64,000 nucleotides of DNA, taken from positions 31,433-95,432 of the forward strand of contig QEAR01000079.1 in the NCBI GenBank assembly GCA_006535965.1, written 5' to 3'. This document shows positions 57,315 to 64,000 of the stretch, piece after piece. The notes under the pieces are model-generated. The model saw only the letters and a program-made list of their open reading frames with translations, was not told where the DNA came from and did not search any database. This DNA comes from Spizellomyces sp. 'palustris' (taxonomy: Eukaryota > Chytridiomycota > Chytridiomycetes > Spizellomycetales > Spizellomycetaceae). Position 1 is the first letter of the stretch; the number at the start of each line of letters is the position of its first letter. Position numbers and translations under genes: made by a program.

Positions 57315-58799
57315 TTAACTCTTTGATGACATTAGCTTATCTACACGACCCGCTAATGCCTCTATCCTGCCATGTAGCGCTTCAACATTCTTTCCCACTG
57401 CTATCTCATTCGCCTTCACACTCTCCTCCAAGCGCCCCACAGTATCCTCTATACCTTTGAACCCTTCGCCAACCCTGCTTTGTTCCTGCACCAGCATTTT
57501 TAAACTGTCGGCAAACACTGCTGCCTCAGAATGCAGAGATTGCAAGCCACGGAGGCGTGATACCAGATGTGGAATCACGCCTGCCACTGGATCTAGTTTC
57601 TCCATTGTTTCATACAGATAATTAATCTTGCGTTCCGTCTCTGTTTGGGCTTTGTGCATTTCAACATCTTGTAGGGCTGATACACTCGAGCGCAGTAGAT
57701 TCTCGGTCGACAACGTCAGTGAACTTTCCAATTGCTGTTTTTTTCGCAAGTCTACAACGCGCTCCATTTCGCCAGCGAGACTTTTGACTCGTCTTGATAC
57801 GATATCAAGCTGCCGTGGTTGCGTGAGGAGAGAAAGGTGATTGTCTAGTTTTTGTAGTGCTCCTATCAGGCTGCCATTTTCCTGCAATAGGGAAGTAACA
57901 GATTCGTTTGCTCCATCTAGACCTTGGAGAAAATGCGTGCCAATAAGTCGCTCCAGCGAGGCAAGTCTACTTTCCACGTCAGTCAGTTTTGCTAGTTGAG
58001 TGAGTTTTGCGCTCTCTGGAGTGTAGAAAAGTTCATATGTGACATATGATCCATCCGCGCCCTCGGATGGCGTAGTGGGAATTGGTACCGTTGCCGCGGC
58101 AGAGTCGGCAACTTCCTCGGAAAGGCTTAAATTTCGAAATGCTTTCAGCTGCGTCAATAGCGCCTTTCCTTCTGCCATCTGTTTTGCAGGCGTTCCCGGA
58201 GCAATGTTCCCCTCCAAATCCTTCGTTTCTGAGTTGTCGACTAATGTTCGGCCCATTCCCGCCAAGTCCGATTGCAGGATAGAAACTTGATCCAATAGCT
58301 GAGCGTGCGTGATTGCCTTCCCTTTACGCTCCCGCTTTTTTCCAGTGCCAGAAGTGGATTGTGATTCTTCCTCCGGCTTTCCCTCGGGAGCCACTTTTTC
58401 AACCTCTCTTCCAAGCTCTTCTACCTCGAACATGAGTCTTCGCAAACGCTGTACGGGCGTTTCCTTTTCCGTTGCCCGTATAGCTCCAAACATTTCGTAT
58501 TCTTCCTGCTCTGGCAGTCCTTTGCGTCGGTATCCTTCTCTTCGCCTTCTTCCCACTCGTCCAGAAAAGTCCACACTGTCTATGTTTGGCCTAGCGGATT
58601 CAAATTTATCGGAAGCTCCTGATACTGACACAGATGTGCGTACGAGACCCTCTTTCTCTTCATCATCAGAGTAATCCGAAAACGCAGAACCCTCTCGGGC
58701 ATGGCCATGGAGACCGACGCCAGATGTTTCGGATGCATCTGGCGTTTCGTACACGTCGGGCTGGGTATCTAGATCAGGTAGCGCGCTGTATTTGGACAT
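57315..58799 (-). CDS. Dynactin subunit 2, p50 dynamitin
   Basis: Intronless gene of 494 residues. Dynamitin forms the shoulder of dynactin and links the p150 arm to the Arp1 filament for dynein transport. The start MSKYSALPDLDTQPDVYETP is the conserved dynamitin N-terminus, used to clip the Arp1 filament. An acidic region (DYSDDEEKE) and KETPVQRLRRLMFEVEELGR follow. The C-terminal 300 residues are coiled coil with heptads (LTQLAKLTDVESRLASLERL, QLDIVSRRVKSLAGEMERVV, VKANEIAVGKNVEALHGRIE). The ATG at 58799 is preferred over an upstream in-frame ATG at 58826 because family members begin here. It ends 99 bp from ATM1. Confidence 0.94.
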   Translation of the reverse strand: MSKYSALPDLDTQPDVYETPDASETSGVGLHGHAREGSAFSDYSDDEEKEGLVRTSVSVSGASDKFESARPNIDSVDFSGRVGRRRREGYRRKGLPEQEEYEMFGAIRATEKETPVQRLRRLMFEVEELGREVEKVAPEGKPEEESQSTSGTGKKRERKGKAITHAQLLDQVSILQSDLAGMGRTLVDNSETKDLEGNIAPGTPAKQMAEGKALLTQLKAFRNLSLSEEVADSAAATVPIPTTPSEGADGSYVTYELFYTPESAKLTQLAKLTDVESRLASLERLIGTHFLQGLDGANESVTSLLQENGSLIGALQKLDNHLSLLTQPRQLDIVSRRVKSLAGEMERVVDLRKKQQLESSLTLSTENLLRSSVSALQDVEMHKAQTETERKINYLYETMEKLDPVAGVIPHLVSRLRGLQSLHSEAAVFADSLKMLVQEQSRVGEGFKGIEDTVGRLEESVKANEIAVGKNVEALHGRIEALAGRVDKLMSSKS

Positions 58800-59045
58800 T
58801 TGGAATTCTGGTAAGGCTGATAGCACCCTTGTTGGATAAGATGAACCCGGATAACAGTCCCAAGATATGCGTCAAGTTGGCTAAGGATTTGGTGCAGATG
58901 GAGACAGAAGGCCACCAGTAAGGTTTGGTTGCAGGGCTGTGCCATCACTTTGCCAGGCGCGCGCATCGTAAGCTGGACGACGGGGTTATTTCAATGATCG
59001 GCGCAGCGCCTGCAAACCTTCACCCCCAACCCCAGCGGCTGAACA
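58800..59045. promoter_or_regulatory. Divergent region between dynamitin and AP-2 sigma, with a 26-codon upstream frame
   Basis: 246 bp between divergent starts. An ATG at 58841 opens a 26-codon frame ending at 58921 (starts MNPDNSPKICVKLAKDLVQ), which could be an upstream ORF in the AP-2 sigma leader or an unknown short exon, since it ends at a possible gtaagg donor. Confidence 0.4.
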
Positions 59046-59897
59046 ATGGTGAGGCTATTCCCAACCGTCGCTTGCTGATATGGAAACCGAGCTCACCTAT
59101 ACCACCCTCAACAACGCACTCTTACTTTACAGATTCGGTAAGATGATTGCACCAATGATTTGAGCGAAAATGCCCAACCACTGACGTTCATGTCCTGCCA
59201 GGTTCATTCTTGTTCAAAACCGACAAGGAAAAACACGGCTTTCAAAATGGTACATGCCATTTGAAGACGAGGAGAAGCAAAAGCTCAAATCGGACGTACA
59301 TAAGCTTGTGGCTGCACGGGATCAAAAACATCAATCCAACTTCGTAGAGGTGCACATCACCTTTTGGTTGTAAGCTGCCTGTATCAATCTACTGACACGC
59401 TTTGCACTGTTATTCCAGTTTCGAAACTACAAAATCGTCTACCGAAGATATGCAGGATTATTCTTTTGCTTCTGTGTCGATACGAATGACAACGAATTGG
59501 CTTACTTGGAGGCAATACACTTCTTTGTGGAAGTGCTTGATGCGTTTTTCCGCAATGTTTGTGAGCTGGATCTAGTATTTAATGTACGTGTACACCGTAA
59601 ACATTTTCTATGCAAGCGAACTGTTACTGACTACTGTCCACCTTATGAACATTCTCAGTTCTACAAGGTGCTGTAGTGTTCAATTCCGAAATCCAATGCT
59701 GCTGCATGGTTGCTGACGTGAGATGCAGGTGTACGCTATTCTTGATGAAGTGTTTCTGGCAGGAGAAATCCAAGAAACAAGGTTCGATGTTTGCTTTCAT
59801 GCAGCTATTCTGGTAGTTCCCGAGTCACTAATATAGCTGTTGCATTAGCAAAGGGGCAATATTGAGCCGACTGGATTATTTGGATAAGCTGGAATAG
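59046..59897 (+). CDS. APS2: AP-2 complex sigma subunit (AP2S1/Aps2)
   Basis: Small chain of the AP-2 clathrin adaptor; it binds acidic dileucine signals in plasma-membrane cargo. Seven coding exons add up to 143 residues: 59046-59048 (the ATG alone), 59133-59137 (5 nt), 59202-59349, 59419-59583, 59659-59667 (9 nt), 59729-59781 and 59849-59897. The result begins [20 protein letters not shown], which is AP-2 sigma rather than AP-1, and continues [54 protein letters not shown] and [10 protein letters not shown]. Every junction has GT/AG ends. The pieces at both microexons are demanded by the family sequence (M-IR-F and N-FYK-V), so the structure is well supported although unusual. AP180, encoded at 5563-8228, works in the same pathway. 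Confidence 0.94.
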
Positions 59898-60045
59898 GAT
59901 GGTGTACAAGGCACATATCTTATCCAAGAAAGCAGCTTCTTTGCTACACGACAGGCGCTTCTGTTTTGGTCATTGATGTACATAATTTATCTTCACTAGC
60001 GTTTCCAGTGCATCTATCACATGTGAAGTCTATAGTACCCCTGTA

Positions 60046-63000
60046 CTAAGTTCGCTTCTTCCTTCTACTTACTATATCCGGCACTAAGACGGTACCAACG
60101 AGCCCGTAGCTCACCACAAACAGAATTATCTGAAAGACAATAAACGCGCTAGCTATCACAAAATGACTGATCGTTGTTCCAATTTCCAACCAGCTGCCGC
60201 TGTCCCGCACGAGGAAGAAGAAGTTTAAGGTCATCACGTCCGTTGTACTGAGAACCAATAGGAAGAGACTGAAGGGAGGGAGTCTTAATGCACGCCCTAG
60301 GACGGCAAAAACGGAGCTTAGCAAAAAAAATGGAATCAGGATTTTGAGGATGAGCAACGCGCCCATTAGGAAGGGATTGAACACGGTGGTAAAGCGATAG
60401 ACGCTTTCGAGGGAGAAGGAGCTGACGCTGGCGATATTACCGGTCCCAAAGAACGCTACGTTTATTAAAAGCAGGAAGAACCCAGCAACTCGCAAGTCCG
60501 ATAATTTCAAAGTTCGAGGCGCACGGCTGATTCCGTCCGGCGTTGCCTCCTATAACAGCGTTTAAATAGCCTTGCCGCGGCTGGATTCGATTATACTACT
60601 TACTGCACTTTCATCCTCTAGCACAGGATATTGCTCCGATTCCAGAAATATAGATCTCTCCAACAGAAGCCATGACAGTACGGTGCCTGAGAAGCAGAAG
60701 TAGAAAATGGCTTCGTATGATATGGCAAGGAGGATAAAGGCTGGCGCAAAAGCCAAGTAGATCACTGTCAGTCGTCGAAGGTAATGTTGAGCGTGCTGAG
60801 CACCATCAATGGTAAGGATGCCAACGAGAAGCACTAGGATGAAATGTGAGAATGAACCCGAGGCGAGGGTCCGGATCCGCGTGCTACAGGAAACCCACCA
60901 ACAACGCCCCAACTAAAAATCTGGTTCAAGAATGGTAGCCCGGTCTTAGCCCGTAAGCGTAGCGTTGTGTCAGCGGTGACTAGGATGCTGATGGCAATCA
61001 ATAGAATCTTGTGGACGATTTGAGAAATCTTACAGATTCGTTCAGACGTTGACCCAGGAATCTCAGTACTTTACCTCCAGGATAACAATCACCAGCAGCT
61101 TTTGAGGTTGCGGCCCGCCTCTATGTGACAAAGGGAGCCTCGTGACATGAGGGAGTCGAAACAGAGCAAATACACCCGAGGCCAATATCAGGGTTCCGCC
61201 AGCTAACCTATCAAACGGACATTGGCACCAGACATACAAGACGTACCGCGACTACAGGGTCACTCACACTAGTGATATATCTTCGCCCTTTTCAACTGGA
61301 AGGAGGGGGAAGACACTTGTGCCCAGACAAAATGCAGTCCACACCCAAACTAACCCAGAGTTCTCGCTACGCACACGTTTGGTCATCATGCGCGGCCACA
61401 CAACTCCAAGAAGCCAGAGGCAGAAGGTCAATAGCTCGCGTCGAAAGTAACTATACACCTAAATCTCAATCAGAGATATGAACTGTGGCGAGTGGCTGCG
61501 CATTCACAGATAATTACCAGGATTTCCAGGCCTACAACGTAAAGAGCTATACCAGCCAGAGTCTTTATCCAGGTTCTTCTACTTGGCTGCGCCGTTCTCA
61601 GCAATGACACTATGAACACACGTTGCTTGAAAACCTCTGCCCAGAAGAATATAGGAAATGCGGTGTATGCGTAATAGAAAGCAGGTGCCTGTCTCCGGTG
61701 TAAGAGTGCAGCGAAGGCAAGAGCAATTACTACCGCAAGGCTATTAACCTGAAGATTGATGCTAGATGATGAGCAGATGACTGAAAGTTGTGCTATTCTC
61801 TCCTGCCCACCTTCCGTGGAAATTCCGGGCTTCCGTTGAGGGGAATTGTTTGTGCTTTGACTACATGCACAATGCCCCTCCTGAGGATAAATATTGTGCT
61901 ATACGCTATCCATCCTAGGTAGCCAAAAGAGATAATGGATCTCAAGAACAGCCAGTCGTATCTGTAAAACCTGACGGTCAGCCTGGGAATCATTACGTGC
62001 AATCTCTTGCCTTAGCCATACGTTTGGAAATATCGCAGGCCTTGCAATGATAATCGAATAAGCTGCGAACTTAGCCGGATAGCCTCTGAATGCCTCAGTT
62101 GGCTAATTTCTATTTCGATTGCCGCAACCAGATCCTCATGTCGTAACAAAGGCTGGAATTCCTTGAAAAAAGGCTCGGTTCGCTTTTTCGCATCTGCCTT
62201 AACGAGGTATTGTGACAATATCTGCTTTGCGTTGGCAAACGCTGTAAGGGCTTGCGCGTGCACAGGAGCTGATAGGTATTGAAGGGGAAGCACGCCCACG
62301 GAGTTCATAGGAAAGGGGAGGCCGATCAAGGTGGACTGGGGTAGATATGAGGATGTTGAGATGATGAAGTGCAAGAAATGACCAGCAAAAAAACGGATCC
62401 GACCATCAGCGGAGCAATATCAGCCTGCTCGACATCCACGCGCTTAATATCAGACAACTGCCACGGTTTGGACACATCGTCGTGGCCAACCGGATGCGTC
62501 CGATTTGGCGTAGCCACACCTGAGCCCCATGCAATAAGCGGAGTCTGTGTATTATCCGGATGACCGTCTCCGTGATTACCTTGGTGTAATTAACATATAT
62601 TTAGGTGTCTCCACATGCTCAGGCCCACGGTTTGCATATTATCTTACCACGGTTACTCATGCCATGGTCGGAAGTGAAGATGTAAGCAGTCCTTCCATCG
62701 TTGTCAAATAGACTCTCAAATTTCCTGACAACCTTTTGAAGCCCTTCATCCACCAGCTGAATGTTGTTCAAATATCTACAACACGAAGAGGTCAATACTA
62801 AGACGCTACAGCCGGTTTCCAGACATCAGCTACCGGTACGCACTCTTTAGAATAAGGTCGATATGCATGTCCATTTGTGTCAAGTCCCAAAAGACTAATA
62901 TGAATAGAACGCTTTACAAGCTATCACCTGGTGGTTATGGCGATGATTCACACTTACTGCAGGAAGATCACAATCCCTTGCTGGCGGATACGTGCTTCCA

Positions 63001-63865
63001 AGGTAGCATTATGCTTCACACTGTCTAGGAAAGCCCCAAATTTTTCGAATACCCAAGTGTCCAGTCCGCTGGCATCTGCGCCGATCCATGCAGTTAGATA
63101 CAGCAATGTCCCATCTGCCATTCACACATTACAAAATCAACCTTCGGCAAAATCCTCGCTTTCAGCAGGATACATAAATGTTTCAACTTTGTTCTTATCG
63201 CTGGCTCCTTCGGCAAACATTGGTAGGATGTCGGGCGAACCGAACGACCATGTGTGCGTGCTTTGATTGAAGACAGAGTCGAAATTAACGGGGTTCATTT
63301 TCCAGCCTATGGCACTACGATATATAAGCAAACAACACCATCGGTTTACCCAGTCTATCAATGCCGACATCACCTTTTGTCACCGCGCTGACATCTTCAT
63401 AAAATCCAGCGATCAAAGCAACGTGGCCGGGTCGTGACTCGGTGGGTACACGGGTATGCGATACGCCCCATGTACCATGATGTTCAACTATATCACGTAG
63501 GAAGGGAGCACGTTCAAGACGGTTCTCAAACAGCTTATCCGCTCGAAGTCCGTCAGCTGACATGACATTGTGAGCGTCACGGAGGGTCCCAAATCCATCA
63601 TACGGCATGACTTACCGACAACCAGTAACAGTCTCTTGGCGGGCGGAGGCTGTGGAGGTAGTACTGGGGTCATTCCATGCACTAGCGGAGATCGAAAATA
63701 TATGTCGAATATCGACCATGAATAAATTACATGGAAGAGTACTCTTGCAGGTATACAAGGTTAAAGTCAGCTCTCTGTCTCCATGTCGTATTAAGGGAAG
63801 AAACGTTCTCCTTACCCAAGCGCTAGCAGTTTGGCCACTGTGACCCAAGAAGCCTTGGGATCCAT
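60046..63865 (-). CDS. MCD4: GPI ethanolamine phosphate transferase 1 (Mcd4/PIG-N)
   Basis: ER membrane enzyme that adds phosphoethanolamine to the first mannose of GPI precursors. The start [17 protein letters not shown] begins the first membrane helix, which continues [19 protein letters not shown], a region typical of PIG-N. The lumenal alkaline-phosphatase-like domain has KRLLLVV followed by [10 protein letters not shown] (metal Asp), [19 protein letters not shown] (nucleophilic Thr) and [20 protein letters not shown]. Later exons hold [13 protein letters not shown]-like lumenal sequence in part, then a long C-terminal block of membrane helices ending [17 protein letters not shown], a basic ER-type tail. 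Many introns of 50-90 nt interrupt it; not all junctions were resolved. The gene appears complete within the window. Confidence 0.93.
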
Positions 63866-64000
63866 CGTGCTAGTACTCATTGTCCTCACGGACTCTGCTC
63901 CATAGTGTGCAGGAAAATACAAATGTCAGTACTTGTAGCATTGCAGCCAATTGAATTAACCACACTTATTGTGACATCATCCTCATGAAGATAAACAAAA
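63866..64000. other. Upstream flank of MCD4
   Basis: 135 bp to the window edge, presumably the start of the MCD4 promoter. Nothing recognised. Confidence 0.3.

Overview
This window is nuclear DNA from a fungus, most likely a zoosporic (flagellated) chytrid. Genes are small and split by many short spliceosomal introns of about 40-140 nt with GT donors, CTAAC/CTGAC-like branch sites and AG acceptors. Fungal markers are an Mcd4/PIG-N GPI ethanolamine-phosphate transferase, a GH76 Dfg5/Dcw1-type wall enzyme, an Npr2 TORC1 regulator and a chytrid-style Tmc-type PAS membrane receptor. A CSPP1-like centriole/axoneme protein, a Ttd14-like protein and XAP5 fit a lineage that keeps cilia. The species is inference; no rRNA, tRNA, CRISPR array, prophage or intact transposon was recognised. 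I rebuilt the exon structures by hand from splice signals, frame continuity and family conservation. For most genes the exon lengths sum to a whole number of codons.

Layout: 1-5218 holds the end-truncated MYG1 nuclease gene, head to head with an unusual cyclic-nucleotide-binding + F-box + LRR gene. 5563-9980 holds an AP180/CALM clathrin adaptor and a disordered SP-rich protein. 10209-19713 holds a DinB-like protein, the RNase P/MRP subunit Rpp30, a Ttd14-like ATPase-CYTH protein and a CSPP1-like coiled-coil protein. 19879-27090 holds phosphomannomutase, a secreted surface protein, mitochondrial glutaredoxin 5, Npr2, a NYN-domain RNase-like protein and a small two-repeat Myb-like protein. 27091-28868 is gene-poor and contains degenerate repeats.

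28869-38965 holds the GH76 wall enzyme, mitochondrial ribosomal protein bL27m, a large multi-pass PAS receptor and a small FYVE protein. 40235-49234 holds a glutamine-rich Swi1/ARID SWI/SNF subunit, an MDR-family reductase, ribosomal protein eL31 and a G-protein alpha subunit. 50144-63865 holds a charged probable nuclear protein, XAP5/FAM50, the mitochondrial ABC exporter Atm1, dynactin p50 (dynamitin), AP-2 sigma and Mcd4. Genes alternate strands and several pairs share short divergent intergenic regions.

The genes are mostly conserved housekeeping genes and do not form an operon-like system, but some share pathways. Phosphomannomutase supplies mannose for GPI anchors, Mcd4 decorates the anchors, and the GH76 enzyme processes GPI glycans at the wall. 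AP180 and AP-2 sigma belong to clathrin endocytosis. Grx5 and Atm1 belong to iron-sulfur cluster metabolism. The strongest leads are the cNMP-binding/F-box/LRR fusion, the extreme microexons (5, 9 and 11 nt) and the fungal CSPP1 and Ttd14 homologues.
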